DNA of 64,000 bases from Elephas maximus indicus (GCF_024166365.1 NC_064819.1:112698293-112762292), one strand, 5' to 3'. Positions 44,928 to 57,217 are shown, counted from the first letter of the stretch. Numbers and translations: made by a program. The notes: generated by a model from the letters alone, not told the origin.

Positions 44928-46465
44928 CTATGCAGAGAAATTTGGAAGACAGCTACTTGGCCAGCCGACTGGAAGAGATCCATGTTCGTGCTCATTCCAA
45001 AGAGAGGTGATCCAACGGAATGTGGAAATTATCGAATAATATCATTACTGCCACACGTGTGTAAAATTTTGCCGAAGATCATTTGAAAATGATCACTGCA
45101 GTACATTGACAGGGAACTACCAGAAATTCAAGCCGGATTCGGAAGAGGATGTGGAACGGAGGCTATCATGGCTGATGTCAGATGGATCTTGGTTGAAAGC
45201 AGAGAATATCAGAAAGATGTTTATCTGTATTTTATTTACTATGCAAAGGCATTGTACTGTAGGGATCATAACAAATTATGAATGACATTGTGAAGAATGT
45301 GAATTCCAGAACAATTATTTGTGCTCATGGATTAAGAGGCAGTCCTTCCATCAGAACAAGGTGATGCGTGGTTTAAAATTAGGAAATGTGTGCATCTGGG
45401 TTCTATCATGCTTTCACCATACTTATTCAATCTGTATGCTGAGCAAATAATTTGAGAAGCTAAGCTATATGGAGAAGGACATAGCATCAGGACTGGAAGA
45501 AGAATCATTAACAACCTGTGATATGTAGATGACAACATTGCTGAAAGTGAAGGGGACTTGAAACACTCACTGTTGGAGATTGAAGACTACAGCCTTCAGT
45601 ATGGATTACACCTCAACTTAAAGAAAACAAAAATCCTTACGACTGGACTGATAAGCAACATTATGATAAATGGAGAAAAGATTAAAGCTGTCAAGGATTT
45701 TGTTTTACTTGGATCCACAATCAACGCCCACGGAAACAGCAGTCAAGTAGTCAAAGGGCGCATTGCAATGAACAAATGTGCTGCAAAAGACCTTTTTAAA
45801 GTGTTAAAAAGCGAAGATGTCACCTTGAGGAATAAGGTGTGGCTGACTTAAGGCATGGTATTTTCAATTGCCCAATATGTGGTACAGTGGTTAGCAATGG
45901 TTAAGCAATGGCTACTAACCAAAAGGTTGGCAGTTTGAATCCACCAGCCGCTCCTTGGAAACCCTATGTGGTAGTTCTACCCTGTCCTGCAGGGTCACTA
46001 TGAGTTGGAATTGACTCCATGGTAAAGGGTTTGTTTGTTTGTTTTTTAACATGCATGCAAAAAGTGGACAATGAATAACAAAGACTGAAAATGAATTGAT
46101 GCCTTTTAATTGTAGCGTTGGTGAAAAATATTGAATGGACTGCCAGAAAAACAAAAGAAACTGTCTTGAAAGAAGTATAGCCAGAATGCTCATTAGAAGT
46201 GAGGATGGCAAGACTTCATCTCACATACTTTGGATATGTTATCAGGAGGGATCAGCCCCTGAAGAATAATATCATGCTTGGTAAAGTAGAGGGTCAGCAA
46301 AAAGGAAGAAGACTCTCAGTGAGGTGGATTGACATAATGACTACAACAATAGTCTCAAACATAGCAATGATTGTAGAGATTGTGTGGGACTGAGCAGTGT
46401 TTAGTTCTGTTGTACATGGGGGTCCCTATGAGTCAGAATCAACTTGACAGCACCTAACAACAACA
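44928..46465 (+). mobile_element. RTE LINE, 5'-truncated, head-to-head with the first
   Basis: Begins in mid-element upstream of RT (ggaagagatccatgttcgtg) and runs to cagcacctaacaacaac. Many frameshifts; the open piece 45558-45851 is RT after motif C (SLQYGLHLN, LLGSTINAHG). A SINE lies at about 45878-46046. Confidence 0.88.
45878..46046 (+). mobile_element. AfroSINE (type A) inside RTE
   Basis: ggtacagtggttagcaatgg ... tttgaatccaccagccgctcc ... gagttggaattgactccatgg; RTE sequence resumes with acatgcatgcaaaaagtgg. Confidence 0.9.
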
Positions 46466-46542
46466 ATAATCAAATTACTTGATAAGTATTAAGTTTTAAC
46501 ACAGCTAATTATCATTAATCCTCCTTGTTTCCTCTTTGCGGC

Positions 46543-46662
46543 TGTGCTGGTACAGCAGTTAAGAGCTCAGCTGCTAACCAAAGGTTTGGCAGTTCGAATG
46601 CACCAGCTTCTCCTTGAAAACCCTATGGGACAGTTCTACTCTGTCTTAAAGGGCCACTACTT
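46543..46662 (+). mobile_element. AfroSINE (type A), 3'-truncated
   Basis: gtgctggtacagcagttaag ... ctactctgtcttaaagggcc; the tail is missing, and L2-like sequence follows. Confidence 0.85.
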
Positions 46663-46669
46663 TAGGCCC

Positions 46670-47195
46670 TTACTCTTTTTTCTGCCTGGAAAATTCATTT
46701 CCCAGATGTCTTCAACGCTCATCCTATAACTTTTTTCAAGCTCTGCTCCAGTGTCATCTTTACATAAGCCCTTCCCTGGCCACCCGATTTAAAGTAACAA
46801 CTCTACACCACTGCCCCCCAACCCCTGGCATTTTCTGTTCCTTTTTCCTTCTTTATTTTTCTCTATTTCACTTATCACCATCTGCTCATCCAGATATTTA
46901 CTAGTCTATTTGTTCATTGTTAGTTCATTCTGTATTCCCAGAACTGAGAACAGTGTTGGTGACATAGTACCAAAACCCACTGCCATCAAGTTGATTCCGA
47001 CTCATGGCAACCCTACAGGACAGAGTAGAACTGCCTCCTAGGGTTTCCAAGGCTGTCATCTTTATGGAAACAGACTGCCACATCTTTCTCCCATGGATTG
47101 GCTGGTGGGTTCTAACCACCAATTTTTCTATCAGCAACCAAGAGCTACATACATAGTAGGTGCTCAATAAATATTATTGATAGAATGAGTGCATT
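46670..47195 (+). mobile_element. L2 LINE 3' end, split by a SINE
   Basis: agcccttccctggccaccc ... cttatcaccatctgctcatc ... cccagaactgagaacagtg, then after the SINE acatagtaggtgctcaataaatatt: the classic L2 3' end. Confidence 0.82.
46969..47148 (-). mobile_element. AfroSINE (type C-like) inside L2
   Basis: aaaacccactgccatcaag ... tttatggaaacagactgcc ... ; its head is partly lost (tctatcagcaaccaagagc). An imperfect flank (gacatagta / tacatagta) brackets it. Confidence 0.88.
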
Positions 47196-47303
47196 AATGA
47201 TTGGTTAATCTCATACATGTTAATCTGATAACATGCTATAAGATATTCAGGCTTAAATGATCAGTAGTTCCAGTAAAGGACAATAATTACTTCTAAGCAC
47301 ATT

Positions 47304-47352
47304 GCCATGAGTTGGAATTGACTCGATGGCTACTAAGAACAGCAACAACCAC
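47304..47352 (+). mobile_element. RTE/SINE tail-only fragment
   Basis: ttgccatgagttggaattg, actcgatggctactaagaac, cagcaacaacc. Confidence 0.72.
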
Positions 47353-47847
47353 AAACAGATGAACCGAACATCATGGGAGGGCAGCTGGTGGAGGCAGATG
47401 GAAAGGGGGACTGAATTTGTGAAGCAGTGATTGGCTTTGAGGCCTTTATAAAGACACTTAGATGCTTAAAAAGAGGTTTCCTCATTCCCTGTATTTAGGC
47501 AGTCAGAGTAAGTGCCAAGGACTAGGGGCCTGGGCTGGTGTGACTAAAAGCATATAGTTCTATCTGACTGGGTGTGATTCCTCACCTATGCTTTATTAAA
47601 AGTAGAAGAAGGGGGCACCAGGAACTGCAGGCTCTGTGAAGAAAATAAAACAGGAGCAATGGTCAAACCCTCCTTCTTAGAAGAGAGATGACTTAGGGTC
47701 TTGGCTTACTGCCCACTTCAAAAATAGAGATTTGTTGCCATGACATTTTAGAGACATTTTTTTGTTTCCTGTTGGTGATTATTGGGTAGGTAATTATCCC
47801 AGCAGCAATTAAATGAATTTTGTGTAATGACTTTCTGCCTCCATTAA
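47353..47847. other. Intergenic, nothing recognised
   Basis: No gene. Confidence 0.5.
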
Positions 47848-47945
47848 AGCATAAACTTTATGAAAGCAGGAACAAACTGTGTGTCTATTTACTGTTGTAT
47901 TCCTACCATCCAGCAGATTGCCTGGCACATACTGGACACATTGAT
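47848..47945 (+). mobile_element. L2 LINE 3' end
   Basis: aaactttatgaaagcaggaac ... ttgcctggcacatactgg. Confidence 0.7.
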
Positions 47946-47947
47946 TT

Positions 47948-47996
47948 TTATGAGTCAGAATCGACTCAATGGCAACAGGGTTTTTTTTTTTTTTTG
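47948..47996 (+). mobile_element. AfroSINE tail-only fragment
   Basis: tatgagtcagaatcgactc, aatggcaacaggg, then T14. Confidence 0.75.
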
Positions 47997-48094
47997 TAGA
48001 TAATATTACCTTATAATAGTCATATAAAAAAAAAAGTCATACAGACACTATTAAATGATATAGAAGTACCAGCATCTTCCAAACCATTAGTGTC

Positions 48095-48260
48095 TTTCTC
48101 CTTGAAATTCCTGCACTTGGGCTTTTCCTTGAACACTTAACCCTGACTTCTGTTGCCGCTATCTTTTCATATAGCTTGTAAGAGCCCTGAAATTAGGAAT
48201 TCACTGCACATAAGATAGTGTCCTTTTTAAACTAAGAGCTCAAAATATTTGTTGAGAGAG
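48095..48260 (+). mobile_element. L2-like LINE remnant
   Basis: agcttgtaagagccctgaaat ... gctcaaaatatttgttgag fits an L2 3' end, diverged. Confidence 0.5.
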
Positions 48261-49260
48261 GGCCAGATTATTTTGAATTGACAAATGGTATATTCATAAA
48301 CTCTCTTTTCCCTCCTCTCATGACGGCTGCCTCACAACTCTTAGATTTTGGAACTAGAAATTTTAAAGAAACATGTTTGGGACAGCCAGACAATGTCGTT
48401 GTCCAAGCATATGGCAGAGACCCTGATTTGTAGAGGCTTTAGTCCATAGAGTATGCCATTTTCTGCCATAGCTCCAGAATTTTGAAGGAGAGGAATTGAA
48501 TGGTTGAATTCACTCAGGCTGGAGTTTTGTAGGGCAAAGCCAGCAGAAACTGAAGGATGCTAGAAATCTTTGGAACTTGTTGAGTAACCAACTAAAACAG
48601 TAGAGATGTTGGAATCTAAGAAAAATAAGAGGGAAGCCACAAGGAAATGACAGGTTAGGGTAAAACAAAGAGATTCAGGCACGGCAACACTGAAGTGTTA
48701 GAGAAAGTGTTAGAGTTTGTGGCCAGTGGGTGTGATCATTGGAACGTAGGATTTTGTAGGTGAAATAGTTCAAGGTGGTGTACAAGACTAGGGAGTGGCA
48801 ATGGGAGTGAGTCGCTGAAGTGAAGTTCATTGGAATTGAAAAGGCCAATGGACTTGAAGTAAAATCATTCACTTAGTAAGTAGTGGAACTAATCCCGGAA
48901 CTTGGTGAATCCACAGGGATTTCTTTTTGAAGCAAGCATGAATCTATACACATGGCATTGTTTGACATTGGCAGAGAATCTGCATGCAAATTAAGGAAGT
49001 AGATGTTCTTTGTACTGTTTTCCTCCCCTCTCTCCTTATTTAAACACCTTTTCATTACTCTTCTCATTCCAGCATCTCTGTTGGAGAGTCATAATGTTTT
49101 TTTTCAGATTAAAAAAACAATTATACAACCTCATAACAAAACAAAACAAAACAAACAAATCTGTCCTGAGAATCCAGGCCTTTGAAGACAAAGTATCTCA
49201 GCTCCACATGGAAGGTGAGCAGGTAAATGGGAGATTAGCTGGGATATATTTTATGATGAG
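48261..49260. other. Intergenic; (AAAC)n near 49136-49160
   Basis: No gene recognised. Confidence 0.5.
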
Positions 49261-49782
49261 TGTCTTGGATTGAATTATGTCCCCCCCAAAATGTGTGTAT
49301 CAACTTGGTTAGGCCGTGATTTCTAGCATTGTGTGGTTGTCCTCCATTTTGTGACTGTAATTTTATGTTAAAAGGATTAGGGTGGGATTGTAACACCATC
49401 CTAACCCAGGTCACATCCCTGATTCAATGTAAAGGGAGTTTCCCTGGGGTGTGGCCTGCACTACCTTTTATCTCTCAAGAGATGAAAAGGAAAGGGAAGC
49501 AAGCAGAGAATTGGGGACCTCATACCACCAAGAAAGCAGCACCAGGAGCAGAGTGTGTCCATTGAACCTGAGGTCCCTGCACCTGAGAAACTCCTCCACC
49601 AGGGGAAGATTGAGGACAAGGACCTTCCTCCAGAGCCAACAAAGAGAGAAAGCCCTCCCCCCTGGAGCTGACACCCTGAATTTGGACTTGTAACCTACTA
49701 GACTGTGAGAAAATAAATTTCTCTTTGTTAAAGTCATCTACTTGTGGTATTCCTGTTATAGCAGCACTAGATGACTAAGACA
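49261..49782 (+). mobile_element. Solo LTR (MaLR-like, lineage form)
   Basis: TGTCTTGGATTGAATTATG ... ATGACTAAGACA, 522 bp, AATAAA near 49713. Very similar in layout to 29645-30163. No clean target duplication. Confidence 0.88.
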
Positions 49783-50089
49783 GTGAAAATCTATCCTAAA
49801 AGAGTCATATGATCTGAAAAGCACAATTATAGTGTTGGTGGGACAGGATATTTAAAACTGAGATATATATTGAAAAATATGGAAATTTCTTTTGGCAGAG
49901 CTGGTCTGAAATAACCTTCTCTTTTAGGAAGCTTGCCTAAAATTATTTTGTTTACTGACACATCACAAGTTTTTTTTACCAAAATAAATATATTTTTTAA
50001 GTGAAAACATTATTTGAAAGAATGTAATGTGATGTCGAGGGCTTGTTCATTGATTTAGTCAACAAACATTTAATGAGAATCTAAACCAG

Positions 50090-50297
50090 TAAAACCATTT
50101 GACGACAAGTTGATTCTGACTCATGGTGACACCACCCGTGTCAGAGTTGAACAGCTCCATAGCAGAAATTGCTTCAATGGCTGAGTTTTCGGAAGGGTAT
50201 CACCAGCCTTTTTTCCAAGCAGCTCTGGGTGGACTCGAACCTCCAACCTTTCAGTTAACCTCCAAGGTGTTAACTGTTTGCACCAACCAGGGGCTCC
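50090..50297 (-). mobile_element. AfroSINE type B
   Basis: aaaaccatttgacgacaag ... ttcggaagggtatcaccagcc ... tgggtggactcgaacctcc; full length, diverged. Confidence 0.88.
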
Positions 50298-50475
50298 TCT
50301 AGTAGAAGCTAGGGAATGTGACCTTGAGCGAACAATTTAAAGTCTCTAAATCTCAGTATTCTTGTGGATAAAATAGTGAAAATAACAATAATCGACTTCA
50401 TGGCATTGTTGTTGTGGAGCTGAAATGGAAGGAGACATGGCAAACAGCAAGCACAGTACCAGTTGCTGGGAGGAT
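50298..50475 (+). mobile_element. MIR SINE
   Basis: tgtgaccttgagcgaacaat, taaatctcagtattcttgtgg, aataacaataatcgacttc, ggcaaacagcaagcacag. Confidence 0.68.
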
Positions 50476-53400
50476 ACCTGTTACATGCTAGATATTAAAT
50501 CTTGCGGCTGCTTAATGTCAAAGAATACCTCATTTCAATCCTGATAGATCTTTAGAATTGTCACCCCAGCAAGGACAAGCGTTAATTCTTATGTTGTAAA
50601 AATTATGTGTGAGCTTTCATTTATTTTAAGTGATCTTTCTAAAACAGCTATATTAGGTAACTGAAAAGTGTGTTTTGTTAAAAAAAAAAATAACAAGACA
50701 AATAATTAGTAAAGCCTCTAAGATTTAATTCGTGATTATTCAAAGATTCATCTAAGGCTTTAAAATCTGAAATAAAACCAAATATATAGTCAGCAATCAG
50801 CATTACAGTCAGCAAACAACACTATTCTTCTCGTTTCTGATCAATATAAGGCCAGGTAGTTGCTGCTGGTTTTTTAATCACCAATGAATTAATCTTCCAA
50901 AAATTGCATCTTTCCTTTTTTTTTTTTCCCCAAAGATATGATTGGTCCTTCCATGAAAGGGGTGGAGAGAGGAGGAATGTCTAGAAAATGAACGCCTTTC
51001 ATGCGATAATGTCTAAAATCAGCCGAGGTGCCGAGTACTAGAGTGCTGCTTTGGAAAGAACCAATAGGAAGACGTGGCAAGACCTGGCAAACCCATCCAG
51101 AAGCCCAGGGAGAGAAAATTCTTTTTTGACAGCTCTTTAAATTGGTGAGTTTTAACCAGGGGAAAAACAACTAAGAGAAAACAAATTCTAAGATTTACTG
51201 TCTGGAAAATAGGGTTTTGAATTGAATGGTCAATTAAAGAGAGTTACGAGCTTAGCCGAGCCGTTTCTTGGGGCAAAGAGACAACGGTTCTTAATTCACC
51301 TTTAAGGGATTTTTTTCTCTCTCACTATCTTTGTGGCTGTAAGAACACAGAACAAGTTTAGAACTATTCTGAGTCGTTATTCTGAATGCCACTGTGTAAC
51401 TAATTAAATTAATTGGATATATATTTTTTCCCCGTTGAGTTTAGGCCAAAATTTATCAACTAATGCTTATAAAAAGGCATCTCAGAAAGAAGGTTTCATA
51501 TCAGAAATAGAGTAAGGGAAGCACCCCACTGTAGAATAAGGAGAGACTGGAAAATTGCAGTTTCTGATCTTTCTGAAGTATTCTGGATTTCTTGCCAAAC
51601 TACTTGCGTGTCTTTAGGCTATTTGTTTCTCCCAGGATTTTTTTTTTTTTTTTTTTTTTTAACATCGTGGGGTACAGTGCATTTCTTTTTGAGAAGTAAT
51701 AAGCAGATTCAATTGCTGAAAATTCTGTTCATGCTTCATATTGACAGTTATTATCAAGGGCAACTTCTTAACTCGGAATCGCAGCTAACGTGATTTGTAT
51801 AGATGGGTGAGATCAGAGCTGGAGCATTTAAATTTAGGAAGGAAGTTAGGAGATTTCTGATCCACTCAAAAAGTTATTTTTATTTATTTTTGCCCAGGTT
51901 TTTTTTTTACACTAGAATTTGAGGGCCAGAGGAGGATACAAATTTGTCCATTGTGAGGGCGTAGTTAAACGGTGCTTCCAACTTGAGCAAGAATTGTGGG
52001 TCTGGGGCTGCAGGAATCCTGGGATTGTGGCTTTGTCTCTGGGGTTTACAGTTTCTTGTGTGCTCTTGAGCCAATCTCTAGGCCAGGCGCTTGCTTGATG
52101 ATCTGCAGAAGTTTAAGTCATTTGATTGCTTCCCTAGGAAAGGCTGTTACACGTATGGAAGGTTCTCTAACGCAGGAATAGTTGATTCAATTCCGTGCCA
52201 GAGCTGGCCATCTTTGTCTGGTCCTGGAGTCGGAAATGGCTCCTATTCTGTGAATGACAGGTATTATTAAAAAAAAAAAAGCAGGGGCCGGTAATTCAAA
52301 TAGCAATTTTTGTATGAAATTTGTAGTTATCCTTTTTTGCCGGGGTAGGAGAGAGTGTGGGCATAAATTAATTAGAAAGTTACTGCTCAGAAGTTCAGAG
52401 GAGGAGATGGATGAACTAGGAAGGAGTTAGATGACAGCTGACGCTTTTACAAAATAATAATAATACTAACAATTTGAAAAAATATAAAAACAGGCCTCTC
52501 TATTGCTTACAATCCTCCAATTACCTTATACTTGTCAATTTGCTTCAAGCTGAAGTTGTTAGGAATAAATTGATACAGAGGTTACTTTTCTTAACAGGCA
52601 ACTCTGCCTTGTTTTTATATGGCTTAGAAAATATTGAATTGAATTGATTGTTGTCTTGCTGCCTTGGTTCTGTAGAGGTAACTATTCTTCTGGAAAGTTT
52701 CTGTCCTTCCCCTCCACTCCCTCCTTCCATCACTCTGTCCCTCCTCATGTTTCCTGCCATATTTCTAGTGAAGTGGGTTGAAGGAAACACTATTTTATTT
52801 TCTTCTCTAGCATCATATTCAACCACGGCAGAAAACCCCTGAAGAGAGTATGTGCATTTCTGTTTGAGAGCCGGAGCCCGCTGCTCACTAGTGTTCTTTG
52901 TGGCTGTGAACTTTTCCCCTGTGGAGAAGGCAAGGATCTCATTAACACTAGCTAAGAGATAAAGCTTACTGCTCTGGAGACCTGGACTGGGAATTTTTGA
53001 GCCCCCAAACTATTTATTTTATTTCTTGGTTGCTACTTTGCCTGTTAAGGTACTCGCAGGTTTCTTTTTTAAAGTAAAAATGATAAAATAGTATATACTT
53101 AGACATGCCAAAATAATACAGTTTTTTCACTAGGACATAGATTTGATCTATGACATATCAGTATTTGTGTTATTACTACTTTCTGAGCATTAAGCATTGG
53201 TAGCTGGTGATACAGGGAAAAAAAATCAGTATGAAGAACATGGCTTATGCTTCATGAGTAAGGAAAAACACAACTATTGAGGGGAAAATCTCTAGGGTGT
53301 CATCTGTGGCATAGGTATGGCTGACTCACATCCAGAGCAGTGCTAGGCGGATGGTCAGGAACATAAATGGATTTTAGGGCTGTGAGTGGGTCCCTTGCAG

Positions 53401-54925
53401 AAAACAAAACAAAACAAAATAAAACAAATCCTTTCTACCACAGCTCCTATGAGGTAGCTATTAATGGTAAAGCCCCAAGGGAAGTAACTCATGGACTCGG
53501 TAGGGGCCTGCCACATAATCTGTGGTCCATAAATATTTATTACGTGAATGAATGAATGGGTGTAAAATTTTCACTAATAAGTAACCTGTAACAAATTCTT
53601 TTTAAAAATATAAAAATATAGACAATAAATATTGTAAAACTAACATATCGTTGTTATTTAAATAATTAGAAAATGTGTATATCACCAAACCAAGCCCCTC
53701 CTTCCAGTAAAAAGGAAAGAATAATTACCCTTAATATCACTATACATAACTTTTTAACCCCTTGGTGTGTGTCTTTCTAGACATTTTTCTTTGTATGTTC
53801 CCCTTTCATAAAAAAAAAAAAAAATCATAGCTCTTCGTTAGTTTTTTCTACTAAATATATTGTGACTATCCTACTCCATCAACAAAATGGACCAACTTCA
53901 TTTTGTTTAGAGAAGAATAGGAAGGGAAAGAGGAGATGGCGTAAGACCACCGTGGTGCTGGAGTGGGGGCAGGGAAAACTTGAGGTTGAAGGACCAGAGG
54001 AGAGAGATTAGAACCAAGAAGCCACAGAAAAACTCCGCCTCGTGGTCTTTAATAAGTCTTTCCTGCACATGTGATTGGCACGTTGGCTGACTCGCCAGTT
54101 AGGGTAGAAGGAGTTTGGTTCTGAGTTGCTGGCCCACCATCATAAGACTCTAGTCAAGGGGGTAGCACAGATTTCTGGGGTTGATGTAAAAATGCACCTG
54201 ACCACACATCCTTTCTCCTGTAGGCTTAGCGTGGTGAATCCTTTAGGACCGTAGGAAAAATGAGCAAAACCCATTTGACAAAGACTTCTGTAAACCAGGT
54301 AAACCAGCCAAAAAAAGGACTTCTAATTTTTTAACAAATGGTTTTTTTAATTCTATTTTATCAGGCTTACCACTAAATGTATTTTGCCCCAAGAGCTTTA
54401 AAATTTTAATTCTTACTGCTTATCTTCTTTCTTCTGAGATCCCTCCCCTTGCTCTTGGTACTTCATTATTAATGTCTGGGCTTGCATTTCATGGTCGTCC
54501 ATTAATTACATTGTTTCCAACTCTCTGCTCTGTCATAACTGATGAATCCTGTGTCACACCCATTTTTTGGTTCTCTGGCTTCCGCTAGGTATCAGTTAAT
54601 TAATTCATTTCATGTTAAAGTTTTCATGGGTGCTGATAGATTCAAGTCTTATGTTCTCAGGTAATCTATCCCCAGAAAGGAATTTTTTGGTGATAAGGCC
54701 TTAAGGCAAAAAAAAAAAGAAGGGCAGATATGTCAGAGGCCAGAACAGGTGAGTGGGGAAGACACTTGTGGGCAGGAAGGAGGACAGCTTTGGTCACTCC
54801 GTGTTAGTTGCTATCCACGGTGCCTGTAGTGTCAGCCAATGCCTGCCTTAAACCAAGGGAAATTCGTCATGTCAAAGGGAAAATTTTGAAGATAATATTT
54901 AAGACTGGATAAAGTTGAAGAGGGG
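50476..54925. other. SINE-poor intergenic block; L2/MIR 3' end near 53500-53556
   Basis: About 4.4 kb without a recognisable AfroSINE, RTE or LTR. No coding exon could be supported. 53500-53556 (gcctgccacataatctgtgg ... gaatgaatgaatggg) is an old L2-type end; T runs at 51638-51660 and 51900-51910; an AAAAC array at 53401-53428. Confidence 0.55.
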
Positions 54926-55128
54926 GTCCCTGGATGGTACGAATGGTTAAGTGCTGATAACTAGCCAAAAGGTTAGCTTTTGGGCCCACCCAGAGGTACC
55001 TTGGAAGACAGGCCTGGCGACCTACTTCTGAAAGGCCACAGCCTTGAAAACCCTATGGAGCAGTTCTACTGTGCACACATGGGGCCACCATGAGTAGGAA
55101 CTGATTAGACAGCAACTAACAACAACAA
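54926..55128 (+). mobile_element. AfroSINE type B with RTE-type tail
   Basis: ggtccctggatggtacgaatg ... ttggaagacaggcctggcg ... gcaactaacaacaacaaag. Confidence 0.92.
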
Positions 55129-55491
55129 AGCCGAACAGAGTCAGACTCTTTTCTTTCATACTTGGTATGTTTATTTCCTCTTGGGAGGTGACCTTTTGCC
55201 ATTCTTTTTTTTCATGTCTGCTAAATAGCCATTTTGGGAGTGCATTCTGTTTGGACATGAATGAAGACATATCTGGCTATGCCTTGTTACTCCTTAAGTT
55301 TCATTGATGAATCATATAGGATTCCCCCCCCTTAGGTTAATTCTAGTAACTCCAAAGAGACTTAAATTTTTATGATTGATGAAAAGTTGGGGTGATATCA
55401 GACTTTTCTGTAATAAATTGTTATGAGACCCATCTCAGGAAGCTTTATCCATGGTCAAAAGGACCATCAGTTAGAGGAGCAGATGTAAAGG

Positions 55492-55497
55492 GAGAGG

Positions 55498-55566
<69 letters not shown>

Positions 55567-56189
55567 ATTGAGCGTCAAGTGAACGTTTACAAATCAAGTC
55601 AGACTGTCACATATAAGTTTATATACACCTTACTCCATACTCCCACTTTCTCTCCCCCTAATGAGTCAGCCCTTCCAGTCTCTCCTTTAGTGACAATTTT
55701 GCCAGCTTCCAACCCTCTATACCCTCCCATCCCCCCTCCAGACCTGAGATGCCAACGCAGTCTCAAGTGTCCACCTGATACAAATAGCTCACTCTTCATC
55801 AGCATCTCTCTCCTACCCATTGTCCAGTCCCTTCCATGTCTGATGAGTTGTCTTCGGGAATGGTTCCTGTCCTGGGCCAACAGAAGGTTTGGGGACCGTG
55901 GCCGCTGGGATTCCTCTAGTCTCAGTCAGACCATTAAGTATGGTCTTTTTATGAGAATTTGGGGTCTGCATCCCACTGATCGCCTGCTCCCTCAGGGGTT
56001 CTCTGTTGTGCTCCCTATCAGGGCAGTCATCGGTTGTGGCCAGGCACCAACTAATTCTTCTGGTCTCAGGATGATGTAAGTCTCTGGTTCATGTGGCCCT
56101 TTCTGTCTCTTGGGTTCATAGTTATCGTGTGACCTTGGTGTTCTTCATTCTCCTTTGATTCAGGTGGGTTGAGACTGAGAGGGGTATAT
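55492..56189 (-). mobile_element. L1 LINE, 3' UTR only, with TSD
   Basis: 55557-56176 is the same 3' UTR as 35196-35810, closely similar by eye, 5'-truncated. GAGAGGGGTATAT at 55492-55504 and 56177-56189 is the duplication. Confidence 0.9.
55501..55556. repeat. (AT)28 microsatellite
   Basis: A pure AT dinucleotide array at the left target-duplication/poly(A) junction of the L1 that follows. Confidence 0.98.
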
Positions 56190-57063
56190 TTTATTACTCA
56201 AAGGACTGTGCTAACATGAATAATCACATGTAATTTACTCCAAGAGGTTTACTTTATATCTGTGCATAGAATCATAAATTAGAGGGGCTTTTTAGAAGGC
56301 AATTATTTTATCCTCCACTTTTAAGCAGGATGTTTTCTTTTCATCCCCTCGCACCTCCCCTGAAATATTAGGCTCTTAAAAGAAGCACTTCCAGTAATTG
56401 GCAATATGTCAGCAGCATCCGAAATCTCCTTTATTTTAATTTAAAGTTCAGTTTCTCTACATGCAATATGCTTTTAGGATCCCCAGTCAGAAGTATGTGT
56501 CACTTTAATTCTGGATTTTTTAATGCACTTTTACTAAAGCAGCATTTTTCAAAATATATTGCTACTCCTAGCACTAGTACCATGAGATACTGTGCCAGAA
56601 AAGAAAGTTCCCATGGTTACAAACTTTGGCATATTCTTTTTTTTTTACATGCTATAGAGCCCTCTTGAAAATGATTTTTTTTGTAAATATCCAGACCATG
56701 TTATTGAGAGAATAACTAAAACACAACAACAATAACAACAAAACAAAAGATGATTCAGATGTGCAGCTGAGAACCTGGTTCTGTACATAGGATACCATCT
56801 TAGGGAACTGGGGGAGGCCGTGGTGAGGGTCCTGACCACCTGGGAAGATTGAATGGCATACCACATGAAGGAGGCAGTTTTCAAACACAGGAGGTAGAAG
56901 AGGGAAGAAAGCAATTTTATTTACACAATGAGCTAACTGTACACAGGCCCATTCAATACTGAAGAAAAGAACGCCCTAAAACAGACCTCAGAACTGGTTT
57001 TATATATATATACATGTGTGCATGCGTAGGTGTGTGTAAACTATTCATGACTATATGTCACAT
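56190..57063. other. Intergenic, nothing recognised
   Basis: No gene; (TA)n at 57000-57011. Confidence 0.5.
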
Positions 57064-57217
57064 GGAGACCCTGGTGGCTAAGAGTTATGGCTGCTAACCC
57101 AAAGGTCAGCAGTTCGAATCCACCAGGTGCTCCTTGGAAACTCTATGGGGCAGTTCTACTCTGCCCTATACGGTCACTATGAGTCAGAATCGACTCGACG
57201 GAAGTGGGTTTTATATG
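57064..57217 (+). mobile_element. AfroSINE (type A)
   Basis: ggagaccctggtggctaag ... gtcagcagttcgaatccacc ... gagtcagaatcgactcgac; a small deletion removes part of box A. Confidence 0.92.

Noticed and set aside
52545-52842. Opposed 93- and 64-codon frames near an acceptor-like ttttcttaacag
   Set aside because: No known domain, no matching donor, and frames on both strands are typical of chance.
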